Source of the DNA: Notospermus geniculatus
Taxonomy: Eukaryota; Nemertea; Pilidiophora; Heteronemertea; Lineidae
Reading direction: 5' to 3'
Assembly: GCA_002633025.1 (NCBI GenBank)
Contig: NMRB01000716.1
Location: forward strand, 116,281-180,280
DNA length: 64,000 nucleotides
Part shown: positions 32,856 to 44,504 of the stretch, in pieces
Layout of the letters: the number at the start of each line of letters is the position of its first letter
Position numbering within the stretch: position 1 is the first letter of the stretch
Notes under the pieces: generated by a model
Seen by the model: the letters and a program-made list of their open reading frames with translations, nothing else
Databases searched by the model: none
What the model was told of the DNA's origin: nothing
Position numbers and translations under genes: made by a program

Positions 32856-35800
32856 GGATAAGTTTAATGGGATAACCCCATGACAATGTTCCAGTGCCTT
32901 AGACGAACTGCAGAAGAAATACTTCCTCACATTTGACATGCAAAAAATTGGTCCCAATCAAGAGCCATTAGTTGCTCCACCGTGGTCGAATTTTTGGCAT
33001 GATTCTTTCTATTGCATATTTCTTATGCTATTAGTTATTAAAGTATACTTGTTGTTAGTGTAACATATTGACGGCCAACGTGGGGGATTTGTGTATAACA
33101 TACAATCTTGCTTTATTATCTTGCTTCTTTTATCGTACAAATATCATGCACATCGTGCACGTCGTGTGGAAGCCATGCTTAAGACCACGCGGTAACTCTC
33201 TTATCTCTCTGCGCATGCCCAATTAACTCAAAATCAATGGGGGTTACACACACGGGGGCCCTTAAAGGGGCACTGCGCCTATTCCAATACTACATTAGAG
33301 GGCAGAGAAAGGGAAAAATCCCCCTCCTCTCCCACGCTCTTCCTCTCTGATTTTCAAGTTTTTATATGCCCGCCTCCAATAGGAGGTGTAGCATATTGCC
33401 CGCCTCCAATAGGTGGCGTAGCATATTGGTCATTGGTATTGTGTGGCGTCTGTCAGTCAGTCTCTCAAGGTGGCATGTTTTGCAACTATGAGGTCAGGTC
33501 ATCATTATTCTGGTATATTTACACCCAGGTGAGCATATGGTCCCTGGACCATTTCATTTTCGTCTCGCCTCAAAACACTCTTTTAGAGGAATATCCTGTA
33601 TTGGTTAGCATGGTCTGAAATGTATTTTGAGTTACATGCACTGTTACAATCATGATTTCCACTGTCAAACCAACATATCTGTCAACCTTACCAGTTACAT
33701 GGATTTGTAAATGCTGCTGTATTGTCCTGTGTTCATCCTTGTTAAAATGATCCTTGACCTGATGCAGTGAGTGTGTTCTGTGCCATTCTCGATTTGATGT
33801 CTTACAAACAGTTGGTATTTCCTGTACCAGATGAAGTGAGGGCTGAGAATTTCAAAGAAATGTGAGATTACCGGTAGTAAATCTACTTCTTGAGGAGATA
33901 GGTGTATAGACTGTGTTTTATTTATTGCATTGTGATTGTAGTTGTTAGGAGGATTTGTCAAGATTTCATTATGTATTTGTCTGTAGTAGCCTACATGTGG
34001 TAGTTTAAGTATTCAATGTAGAGCAGCCATAGACTGAGAAAAGTATGTATGGGTACTGTTCTAGACTCGGGCGCCCAGACCCTGTATATGCATAGCAATA
34101 TACGTATATCACATAGTTTGCGGAGTGTATTGAACGGCTGGGTGTCTGAGTCTAGTACTGTTCAGGTGTAAGAAGAATATGTCTAGATTTTTATTGAAGG
34201 AGAAATTGTTGCCGTCCATAGAATTAAAATCCTTTCTATGCCATTTTACATGTACAAATGTACCGGTATGTGTAGTACATACACCAAAATCTCACTTGTA
34301 AGGTCACAGAGGCCTGGCTTTGCCACTGGGATCTGGCTTCTCCAACATACTGGTACTTCCTGGAGGTGCACTGTCATGGTAGGATAGAAATCAAACATTT
34401 GGTGTTCTTGTCTTCATCTCGAGATTTGATAACAGTGTCGTTCGAGAATGCCAGAGATGTGATTCTGATCCTGGTTTCTGTTTGTTTCCTATATGCTGCA
34501 GATATGAATGCCTCGCTGAGGTCCCTAGACTTCCTGAAGGATAAGTTTAATGGGATAACCCCATGACAATGTTCCAGTGCCTTAGACGAACTGCAGAAGA
34601 AATACTTCCTCACATTTGACATGCAAAAAAATTGGTCCCAATCAAGAGCCATTAGTTGCTCCACCGTGGTCGAACTTTTGGCATGATTCTTTCTATTGCA
34701 TATTTCTTATGCTATTAGTTATTAAAGTATACTTGTTGTTAGAGGGCAGAGAAAGGGAAAAATCCCCCTCCTCTCCCACGCTCTTCCTCTCTGATTTTCA
34801 AGTTTTTATACGTCCGCCTCCAATAGGAGGTGTAGCATATTGCCCGCCCCCAATAGGTGGCGTAGCATATTGGTCATTGGTATTGTGTGGCGTCTGTCAG
34901 TCAGTCTCTCAAGGTGGCATGTTTTGCAACTATGAGGTCAGGTCATCATTATTCTGGTATATTTTAATACACCCAGGTGAGCATATGGTCCCTGGACCAT
35001 TTCATTTTCGTCTCGCCTCAAAACACTCTATTAGAGGAATATCCTGTATTGGTTAGCTTGGTCTGAAATGTATTTTGAGTTACATGCACTGTTACAATCA
35101 TGATTTCCACTGTCAAACCAACATATCTGTCAACCTTACCAGTTACATGGATTTGTAAATGCTGCTGTATTGTCCTGTGTTCATCCTTGTTAAAATGATC
35201 CTTGTTAAAATGATCCTTGACCTGATGCAGTGAGTGTATTCTGTGCCATTCTCGATTTGATGTCTTACAAACAGTTGGTATTTCCTGTACCAGATGAAGT
35301 GAGGGCTGAGAATTTCAAAGAAATGTGAGATTACCGGTAGTAAATGTACTTCTTGAGGAGATAGGTGTATAGACTATGTTTTATTTATTGCATTGTGATT
35401 GTAGTTGTTAGGAGGATTTGTCAAGATTTCATTATGTATTCGTCTGTAGTAGCCTACATGTGGTAGTTTAAGTATTCAATGTAGAGCAGCCATAGTCTGA
35501 GAAAAGTATGTATGGGTACTGTTCTAGACTCGGGCGCCCAGACCCTGTATATGCATAGCAATATACGTATATCACATAGTTTGCAGAGTGTATTGAACGG
35601 CTGGGTGTCTGAGACTAGTACTGTTCAGGTGTAAGAAGAATATGTCTAGATTTTTATTGAAGGAGAAATTGTTGCCGTCCATAGAATTAAAATCCTTTCT
35701 ATGCCATTTTACATGTACAAATGTACCGGTATGTGTAGTACATACACCAAAATCTCAGTTGTAAGGTCACAGAGGCCTGGCTTCTCCAACATACTGGTAC

Positions 35801-35983
35801 TTCCTGGAGGTGCACTGTCATGGTAGGATAGAAATCAAACATTTGGTGTTCTTGTCTTCATCTCGAGATTTGATAACAGTGTCGTTCGGGAATGCCAGAG
35901 ATGTGATTCTGATCCTGGTTTCTGTTTGTTTCCTATATGCTGCAGATATGAATGCCTCGCTGAGGTCCCTAGACTTCCTGAAG
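32856..35983 (+). repeat. Tandem duplication, ~1.45-kb unit
   Basis: 32856-34538 and 34539-35983 are near-identical, beginning GGATAAGTTTAATGGG. Copy 1 is longer mainly because of the 236-bp solo LTR at 33059-33294. A third, shorter and diverged part-copy follows at about 35983-36117. Each full copy contains a fragment of a repeat with CCGCCTCCAATAGG. Confidence 0.9.
33059..33294. mobile_element. Solo LTR with 4-bp target duplication
   Basis: A 236-bp insertion starting TGTAAC and ending CTACA is flanked by TTAG at 33055-33058 and 33295-33298. The other copy of the duplication has a single TTAG and no insertion (34743 region). TG..CA ends with a short target duplication identify a solitary long terminal repeat. 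No internal retroelement genes are present. Confidence 0.85.
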
Positions 35984-36123
35984 GTGCTCTGTCCTGGTAG
36001 GATAGGAATCAAACATTTGGTATTCTTGTCGTCATCTCTTGAGGTTTGATAATGTGTCATCCGGGAATGCCAGAGGTGTGTTGATTCTGATCCTGTTTCT
36101 GTTTCTGGTTTTCTATTCTGGGG

Positions 36124-36280
36124 TCGTTCCGTTCCGTTTCGTTCCGTTTTGCAAAATACAGATTACAATTGCTAATCTGTATTTTGCGGAACGGAACGGA
36201 ATGGAACAACCTCGTCCCAGGTCATTGTTGGTCTTTGTTCCGTTCCGTTTCGTTCCGTTCCGTTCCGCAAAATACAAATA
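36124..36280. repeat. GTTCC pentamer repeats in inverted orientation
   Basis: Runs of CGTTCCGTTC on the left pair with GGAACGGAAC at about 36187-36205 across an ATACAGATTACAATTG stem-loop. A further CGTTCC run follows at 36240-36268. Confidence 0.8.
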
Positions 36281-36532
36281 CAACACAATACAGTTGGGAT
36301 GAATATGATTTTGAAGCCTTCTTTTCAGAAGAATTTTTTTGTAATTCCGTTACTGTAATTCCGTTACCACGAACTGTCTTTAGAAATGTTAATTTCTCTT
36401 AGAAGCAGAAAGATTTGCTGAGAACTGACAATCTACGTTGTATTATCATACTGTTATTGTAATCATACGTTCTGCGGGTATTGTGTAAGAATTTTTTAAA
36501 AGTTGGTGACTGTTTTTACACTCTCTCTCTGA

Positions 36533-36679
36533 TTAAAGCTGGATTTAGCTGCACGCGGTATGCGGATTGCGGAACGCGGTAAGCGGAAAGTGCAATGCAT
36601 TTCGTATACAACAAATCGCTTCCGCCGGGGATTCCGCGGCCCTATACCGCATTCCGCGTGTCAGCTAAATGCAGCTTAA
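36533..36679. mobile_element. TTAA-flanked MITE with CGCGGTATGCGG interior
   Basis: TTAA is at both borders. The ends AGCTGGATTTAGCTG and CAGCTAAATGCAGC are inverted, followed by mirrored CACGCGG and TGCGG. About 147 bp, piggyBac-like by target site. Confidence 0.7.
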
Positions 36680-36934
36680 TTCCGTTACTGACGAAAGTGT
36701 GCAGCACTGCTCCTTAAGCTTGAATTGTAGACTGGGTTTGAACCTGTTCAAAAATATTTTGGGCTGATATGCCCAGGATATGACTGATTTCGTATCCGTC
36801 GTATTTGCCAGATAAGGGCGGGAGCAAAAAATATGACTAAATTTTGCTCTGATTTGTAATTCCGTTACCGGAGAATTGCCCATGTGTCAGTGTACAGGAT
36901 TTCCGTACTCGAGTCTGAAATTTTCCTTTTTTGC

Positions 36935-37060
36935 TCACCTCACATTGCTCACCTCTGTGAGGTGAGCTTCTCTCATGGTATGTCGTCCGCCGTCGTTAAC
37001 AGGGGTGGCACGTTTCTAAACCGCTTGGGTTACAAACTTGGAATTTGGTGTACAGGTACC
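36935..37060 (+). repeat. Start fragment of repeat family H
   Basis: GCTCACCTCTGTGAGGTGAGC, CGTCCGCCGTCG and ACGTTTCTAAACCGCTTGGG match the beginning of the family seen at 31394. Confidence 0.6.
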
Positions 37061-37155
37061 CTATGGTAAAAACTATTTCTGGACCAAAACTACTCGCAGG
37101 GTACTGATGGACGCCTTGTTTAACATGGGCCATTGAACTATTTTTTTTGAAGATG

Positions 37156-37245
37156 GGGATTTGGCCTAGTGGTTAAGGCGTGCTGCCCCTTAGTGCTGGC
37201 GATTGATGCCTGATGCGAGGGTCCGTGGGTGCGAATCTGGTAGGA
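37156..37245 (+). repeat. tRNA-derived SINE-like sequence
   Basis: TGGCCTAGTGGTTAAGGCG is a good A box of Ser/Leu tRNA type. GTGGGTGCGAATCTGG is a B-box-like sequence about 65 bases later. The arms do not form a clean cloverleaf. Confidence 0.5.
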
Positions 37246-37734
37246 AGCAATGTCTTTCACCTTAGAAGCCTCGATTTCTATTTCATATTCTCTGTAAATT
37301 TCATTTATATTCATATACCGGTACTACATGTAAATGTTAAGTACATTTGTGATCAGTGTATGAGAATATTTTCAAGTAGAGGCACCATGTCCTCTGGATT
37401 TCTCAACATTTTTGCTTTCATTTGAATAAACTTGAAAATTTCCCCATATTTCTGCGACTGCAAGACATTAATTCAAACATTTCTGACTTTTAATGTTTGA
37501 ATAAATGTCTTCACCCTACTTCTGTCACTTCATATCTCCAACTGAAAATATGGTGTCTCTGGTGATGATTTAGCACCACATTTCAAATTGTTCTCATTTG
37601 ATTCATTTGTCCTTGGTAATTATTCCTCCATTTAATTCTTGTACATGATCATATCACTCCAGATTTAAAGTTTACACAAATAAAAAGATTTCTATAATAT
37701 TTTCAAAGAATTCTGGTGTTCTGTGTTCTCTCAA

Positions 37735-39257
37735 CAGGGTTATTCGCATGCGCTCATGCGGAACCGTTCGAAAATTGATAATTTTCTCCTTTCCCATTGG
37801 TTGCGCATGAGCGCACGCGAACAACCCTTAAACGCTAAAAATGTACATTTTTTAAGCATGTTCCACTTGAGCGCACACGAAGTCTTAAAAAATGCAAAAT
37901 TTTCGCATATCAGGGTTATTCGCGTGCGCTCATGCGGAACCGTTTGAAAATTGATAATTTTTATCTTTCCCATTGGTTCCGCATGAGCGCACGCGAATAA
38001 CCCTTAAACGCTAAAAATGTGCATTTTTTAAGCTTGTTCCACTTGAGCGCACACGAAGTCTTAAAAAATGCAAAATTTTTGCATATCAGGGTTATTCGCG
38101 TGCACTCATGCGGAACCGTTTGAAAATTGATAATTTTTTCCTTTCCCATTGGTTCCGCATGAGCGCACGCGAACAACCCTTAAACGCTAAAAATGTGCAT
38201 TTTTTAAGCTTGTTCCGCTTGAGCGCACACGAAGTCTTAAAAAAATGCAAAATTTTCGCATATCAGGGTTATTCGCGTGCGCTCATGCGGAACCGTTTGA
38301 AAATTGACCATTTTTTCCTTTCCCATTGGTTCCGCATGAGCGCACGCGAATAACCCTTAACCGCTAAAAATGTGCATTTTTTAAGCTTGTTCCACTTGAG
38401 CGCACATGAAGTCTTAAAAAATGCAAAATTTTTGCATATCAGGGTTATTCGCGTGCACTCATGCGGAACCGTTTGAAAATTGATAATTTTTTCCTTTCCC
38501 ATTGGTTGCGCATGAGCGCACGCGAATAACCCTTAAACGCTAAAAATGTGCATTTTTTAAGCTTGTTCCACTTGAGCGCACACGAAGTCTTAAAAAATGC
38601 AAAATTTTTGCATATCAGGGTTATTCGCGTGCACTCATGCGGAACCGTTTGAAAATTGATAATTTTTTCCTTTCCCATTGGTTCCGCATGAGCGCACGCG
38701 AACAACCCTTAAACGCTAAAAATGTGCATTTTTTAAGCTTGTTCCACTTGAGCGCACACGAAGTCTTAAAAAATGCAAAATTTTTGCATATCAGGGTTAT
38801 TCGCGTGCACTCATGCGGAACCGTTTGAAAATTGATAATTTTTTCCTTTCCCATTGGTTCCGCATGAGCGCACGCGAACAACCCTTAAACGCTAAAAATG
38901 TGCATTTTTTAAGCTTGTTCCGCTTGAGCGCACACGAAGTCTTAAAAAAATGCAAAATTTTCGCATATCAGGGTTATTCGCGTGCGCTCATGCGGAACCG
39001 TTTGAAAATTGACCATTTTTTCCTTTCCCATTGGTTCCGCATGAGCGCACGCGAATAACCCTTAACCGCTAAAAATGTGCATTTTTTAAGCTTGTTCCAC
39101 TTGAGCGCACACGAAGTCTTAAAAAATGCAAAATTTTTGCATATCAGGGTTATTCGCGTGCACTCATGCGGAACCGTTTGAAAATTGATAATTTTTTCCT
39201 TTCCCATTGGTTCCGCATGAGCGCACGCGAACAACCCTTAAACGCTAAAAATGTGCA
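37735..39257. repeat. ~176-bp satellite array with 705-bp higher-order period
   Basis: Monomers start at 37735, 37911, 38087, 38264, 38440, 38616, 38792, 38969 and 39145 (176-177 bp each). Each contains a 29-bp inverted repeat (GGGTTATTCGCGTGCGCTCA.. and mirror) around a ~36-bp AT-rich core. Monomers 3-4 (38087, 38264) and 7-8 (38792, 38969) share private variants such as TTGACCATTTTTTCC and CTTAACCGCT, giving a four-monomer higher-order unit. The array stops at the N at 39258, so its true length is unknown. Open frames inside it repeat with the monomer and are not genes. Confidence 0.95.
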
Positions 39258-39258
39258 N

Positions 39259-39680
39259 AAAATCTCACCACTGAGAGATTTTGTAACGTAACAAAGTCTC
39301 TCATTGCTAAAAGTAATGTTACAAAATCTCACCACTGGAGAGATTTTGTAACGTTACAAAATATCTCATTGCTGAAAAATAATGTTACAAAATCTCACCA
39401 CTTGAGAGATTTTGTAACGTTACAAAGTCTCTCATTGCTGAAAAATAATGTTACAAAATCTCACCACTGGAGAGATTTTGTAACGTTACAAAGTCTCTCA
39501 TTGCTAAAAATAATGTTACAAAATCTCACCACTGGAGAGATTTTGTAACGTTACAAAGTTTCTCATTGCTGAAAAATAATGTTACAAAATCTCACCACTG
39601 GAGAGATTTTGTAACGTTACAAAATGTCATTGCTGAAAAATAATGTCACAAAATCTCACCTCTGGAGAGATTTTGTATTT
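39259..39680. repeat. ~66-bp satellite array with dyad monomer
   Basis: About six monomers of 64-66 bp contain GTTACAAAATCTC..GAGATTTTGTAAC, a palindrome with a short loop. A last ~1.5 monomers recur at 47896-47976, at the start of the second 8.3-kb segment. Confidence 0.92.
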
Positions 39681-40940
39681 AAATAACGTAATGTGGGTAG
39701 CTGATCGATGGCTTGTGCAAAGTATTGCCATGGCTAGATCCGTACCCAGTTAACTTTGTGGTTTAGAAACATTCTACAGGGTGTCCCAGAAAAACGCAAC
39801 AGTTAGGAAAATCGTGTGGAGAAACTAAATATCATCTTTTTGAAAAGATTCTATTTTTAAATTTCAAAAGTAAACTCGGGGTATTGTAGCCACCCATAAA
39901 AAACTGTGATGTTTATGACACGTGGGAGGAAACTGGAGCCAAGGAAATATGTAAGATGTCAAGGAGAGCTCACCCTCTTTTTCAAATACCGGTACAGCCA
40001 CTGGCCTGACTGGGGATCGAACTCATGAACTCATTGGTGGAAGGAGCTGATGTTCAACCCGCAACACTCACACTGTGACAACCCATATCCCATGATGTGC
40101 GTATCTTGCCTTTTCTTTAGCTCGCCCGATTTTATTGGCTTTCAATCTTCAGCCTCACAGTGAAAGTTTCCTGCGTGAATGCGAAGCCCTGGTTATGATA
40201 ATGTGAATAACCGGGCTATCGAAGAGTGAATGGGGCAAAACCGGTATGAAAATAATGGTCACTACGTGAACCAAGACTGTACATGTATTTCATCATCTTC
40301 GATAATCGAAGGCCGATCTGCTCTCCACTGCGTTACATCACCCTTCGAGAAATACTAGTACACCAGTCGGCGGCGTATCTTGGCACCATGCCAACTTTAC
40401 CGGTCGACCAATCATATGACACTTTATATCCGGTCTGTGAAAATAATATCAAGAATGGGCTAGTGACAGCCGGCCTGGGCTTGAATGGGTGCAATTTACT
40501 ATGAACATGGAGGTATTATTGAGAAAGAGTGAGAACGGGCCTAATCCTTGTGATATACAATCCCACGCCCCTTACTGAAATGTTGACAAGATATTTCAGA
40601 TACAAAAAAACATTCCCTGCAGGTTACCCCCATCTGATTCTCACCAGTCTATCTGGCCTGACGCCCATCTAGCCTGGTTTGAATCCATCACATTTCCCGC
40701 TTTTGAGGAGGTGAGAGCCTCAGCCAATCATCGGGGTGCGAAGGAAAATCGACGTGCAGTGCCAATCGAAGTCCATGTTACAAATGCGAGCAGGAAGAGA
40801 AGAGAAAGTGCCGAACAGCAATTTGTTTCACAAGTTCTGATTGGCTTGGAGGCGGGGTCAAGTATGGGTCAGGTTCATTAATAATTTATGCATCAACGCA
40901 ACAGGTGACATGATTCGGACGAGGCTAAAGACGCAGTCGA

Positions 40941-41052
40941 CAGGCCTTTCCTTTTGAGGCGCGCTAAAAAGTGCATGCGCCTTGCAAACAATAGAATTTC
41001 TATTGTTTGCGAGGCGCATGCACTTTTTAGCTCGTCTTTCAAAAGAAAGGCC
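40941..41052. mobile_element. Foldback element (AGGCCTTTCCTTTTGAGGCG ends)
   Basis: A nearly perfect ~55-bp inverted repeat is centred on AGAATTTCTA. An identical copy lies at about 49994-50105 in segment B. The open frames across it are palindrome artefacts. Confidence 0.8.
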
Positions 41053-41283
41053 TGAGTCAATAGCTTTGTTTGGACAAGATGATTACCCCTACCTATAAGT
41101 AGCACCGGAAAGGTAAAATCATGCAAGTTGGACATGCAAGTGAAGAAAGGGCGACGCCCAGCATGAAATAAGCAATTTTGCTCTCACTTTGCCTTTCAAG
41201 GCAAATTCTTGCTGTAACCCCTTTGTGCTGGAGTCAAATTCAGACACAACAGCATTGAGGGAACAAAAGATGGAAACAAAATA

Positions 41284-41386
41284 GTGGTGAAGCGGTTCGG
41301 GTCTCCGAGTAGCGGTCAGAGAGTCCTGGGTTTGAATCCCTGGGATTCAAACCTGGGACACTCTGACCACAAGTTCCCACTGTGAC
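41284..41386 (+). repeat. tRNA-like repeat with inverted extension
   Basis: TGGTGAAGCGGTTCGG (A-box-like) and GGGTTTGAATCCC (B box) are followed by an inverted copy of GTCAGAGAGTCCTGGG. A second copy is at about 50341-50443. Confidence 0.45.
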
Positions 41387-41575
41387 TGATAGGCGTGTCA
41401 ACTTTGGGCAAATAACCTCATATTTCTTGTCTTACTGGCCTCTCTCCACCCAGTGGGTACCGGTCGGAAATGCTCAGATTGTAGTGCTGAATGAGCAGCT
41501 CAACCGAGTTCTGCTGAAGGTTTCAGACCGCGGTAAAGTGTAAAGTTGGATGACATTTTTTCTACCATTGTTAAT

Positions 41576-41707
41576 AGGGACTTTCAACAAGCCTCTGTAT
41601 CGTCGATCCATATCACGTATCATGTATGACTTTACTAGAAAATGCATTTAGCTCGATACGTCATACGTGACACGGATCGATGATACGGAGCCTTGCTGAA
41701 AGTCCCT
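41576..41707. mobile_element. MITE present in segment A, only a stump in B
   Basis: The ends AGGGACTTTCAACAAGCC and mirror extend for ~48 bp of imperfect inverted repeat. In segment B the sequence jumps from the left end (about 50655) to TTTTGTATTCTGCC, deleting the rest. Confidence 0.8.
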
Positions 41708-41754
41708 AATATCAGACTAAGTAACAGCTGGTTAGGCCTAATTTGAGAGATATT

Positions 41755-42010
41755 GGCCCATATTCTAGAACCCTCCTTAACTTTAAGGTCCACTTTAAGC
41801 TTTTGTATTCTGCCCTGCAAACAATAGCTAAAGGAAAACCTTTGAGTTAAGGAAGGTTCTAGAATACGGCCCAATATTCCCGATTCACTGAGGGCCGTAT
41901 TTTAGAACATTTTAACATTGAGGTCCTCCTTAAAATCTATTGTTTTCAATGGTTTCACAAGAGACTGAAGGTCGACCTCAACGTTAAGGAACGTCCTAAA
42001 ATACTACCCT
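41755..42010. mobile_element. Two small MITEs with GGCC(C/G)TATT ends
   Basis: 41755-41872 has ends GGCCCATATTCTAGAACC..GGTTCTAGAATACGGCC. 41891-42010 has AGGGCCGTATTTTAGAAC and its near mirror. Both have GTTAAGGA/TCCTTAAC interiors and appear to be cousins of the 12283 family. Confidence 0.75.
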
Positions 42011-42730
42011 GAGTGTTTCCCTAAAAAGATGAAATCCTCCTGGATTCCTCTTCCATTCTTCTGACAGTTCCACCTGTGGTCCTATTCTGTTGATTTCGGC
42101 TCAGTCCTTAGTAACAACAAAATCGAATGCTTTTTTCAATGACAAAAGACAAACAATTCTGTTGAAACAAAGGCTGGGGAGGGTTCGCCTTCTTTGGTTG
42201 AGTGGCATCTGAGTCGGTCATGATTGAAGTCGACAGGTGGTTTTCATTCACGCTCATTCGCAGCAGCCAGCATCTTCAGTCTTCACAGCTGCACTAGGCC
42301 TATGCCAAGGAAAATACCTCCTGAAAATACAAATAAAATAAGTTACTTATTGGTTTCATTAGTCATTTCAATGTTTGCCAAGGTTGAGCTCTTTTTTGTA
42401 GGTAATAATAAATACAGAACTAAATTGTGCACTGGATGTTCACTTTGGAATAAAGTAGATGATGCACCATCAACTTCCAAACTTCAATGACTCCCACAAA
42501 GGGGTCTATTGTGATTCGATGGCAAATTTTAACTGCATATGAACCATGTTTGCTGACATTGCTTTCTCATTCTAGAGCTCAACCCAGGCAAAAGTGATAG
42601 GTCATCAGCGAAGAGCTTTGAAAAGTCATATTTGACGGTGTGCCAAAAAGAAATTGAAAATGTTGATCTTGCTATCAACTGTGTCATTCACCTTAACCTG
42701 TTATTATTTCATGCATGAAACAAGATTCAG

Positions 42731-42792
42731 GGTTGCCTGATGGTGCAGTAACACCACTTCATGTCATCTTGATGTTGTGGGTTCAACTCCCA
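42731..42792 (+). repeat. tRNA-derived repeat fragment
   Basis: TTGCCTGATGGTGCAGTAAC followed by GGGTTCAACTCCC at tRNA spacing. A copy is at about 51583-51645. Confidence 0.4.
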
Positions 42793-44504
42793 GCAAAGTT
42801 CATTTTCACACAAGTTACTCAATATTGACAACATCATGAGAGTTGACAATGCAACAATTAGTGATTCTCTACGCAATAATCTAAATAAGATTTCAGTCAG
42901 AGTGTGAAAATGGTTTGTGATTGGACCCCACTGAATTGCTTCGAATCAGTATTTTTTGACACCCTTTGACACTTTTCAAAGCTCCACCCCAGCGCCACGA
43001 CGAGGACGTTACCTATCAGGGCGCCGCCTGAAAAGAAGAAAAAAAACAATAAGTAAAGGTTGAAATGCAATTTTATGAAAAATACGGAATGGATTTTGAG
43101 TTTCATACTCACATTAAACTCCTCAAAAATGGCCGACTTAAAAATACCGATTGATCTGTTGATGTTTGTGAACGGAATCACAGCGCAGCGAGATCGCATG
43201 GTATAAGAACACGAAAATTGTTCTGTTCCTCGATATCAAAATGGCCGACTTTCATTCTGAATCCTTAGCTTGAGTGATATCAGAAGTATCGGATTGCGCA
43301 CTGAGGCCACATGTCGTCGTACTAAGTCAGCTCTGTTGACAACATCGAGAATGAGCTGTCCGGGGAACGAATGGAACCCGGAACCTCAACAGGTGTCAAT
43401 GTTTCCATTGGACACTGGTCTGAGAGCTTGCGGACAGTACAAGAAGAGTAACACCCAGCTACAAAAAATCCCTCTCAAAAAAATCTTTTATCGGTAAGCC
43501 TATCATCACAGGTGCAGTGTAATCTGAATTTTTTTAAATGTTTGTGAATTTCACAATTTTTTACGAGTTCCCAAAACTGGGGGAACTGGGAGGAGAAATT
43601 TTCATGTGATCTATTCAGATTACAATGTTACTGCTTGCCTGTTACCGTACTTGGTACTGAACACGGCAGTGGCAGTAACAGTTGTGCAACGCCCTCTCCC
43701 GACAAATGATGGATCTTATTCCTTGCAAACTCCAAGTGAGTAGCAAAGGAACAATGACCCTTGCATCCAGTGAAGCACTTGACTGTGCTGCCCCCTCCCC
43801 TACACAACCGAAATGCAAAATCATGTCAACACCCCACAAAATAATAGTGCACGACAATAATACAGGATAATGCATGACCAACAACATGTCAACAACAAAT
43901 GGGAGAGAGAGGTAGAATTAGTTACAGACCTAGAGACAAAGTAACGCATGTTACAGACAGGGTATGGATAGGCCTAGTGCAGCCAATCTGCTTATACATG
44001 AGTACCCACAGGCAGGTTAAAGTAAAGTAGAGGGTACGCACTTTTTTTAAGTCTTCTTCTGCAGCTCCATTGGTTAAGGTTGGGTGGGGTTGGGGTACCT
44101 ACCTAGACAAGTGCAATGAAAGCAAAACAAAATCTGTTATGTCACGATCACAGATGACGTAACAGTTCCATTCTGCTTTCAACATGGCATTGGTTGCTGA
44201 CTTACCTTACCATTGCAAAATATCAGGTAAATTACATTTTGGGAACTGTTGAATTTTTGAACCCACCCACCCACCCAAGCTGAAATAAGACATCTGGTCT
44301 CATTGGAGCAAGTGAACGCTGAATTGAGCTGCTCCTTGAGCTCCCTGTCTCTGGAGAAACTGGGGTGATAACTGAGATGATGAAAGTGTCTGGTGATGCG
44401 GTGTGGTGTGATGTGTTGATGTGGTGGATGCAAGGAATTCGAAGAAATTTGAAGAAGATACTCTCTTCCACGGACCACTAATTTGGATCAACTTGTACCA
44501 GAAG

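Noticed and set aside
37740-39335. Many 60-86 aa open frames (MRNRLKIDNF.. and MFACAHAEPM..)
   Set aside because: They repeat with the 176-bp satellite on both strands and are by-products of the array.
37735-39680. CRISPR-like regular repeats
   Set aside because: There are no unique spacers, the monomers are contiguous, and the context is eukaryotic.
40893-41135. 80-codon minus frame, also at 49946-50188
   Set aside because: It crosses a ~110-bp foldback palindrome and has no splice or family support.
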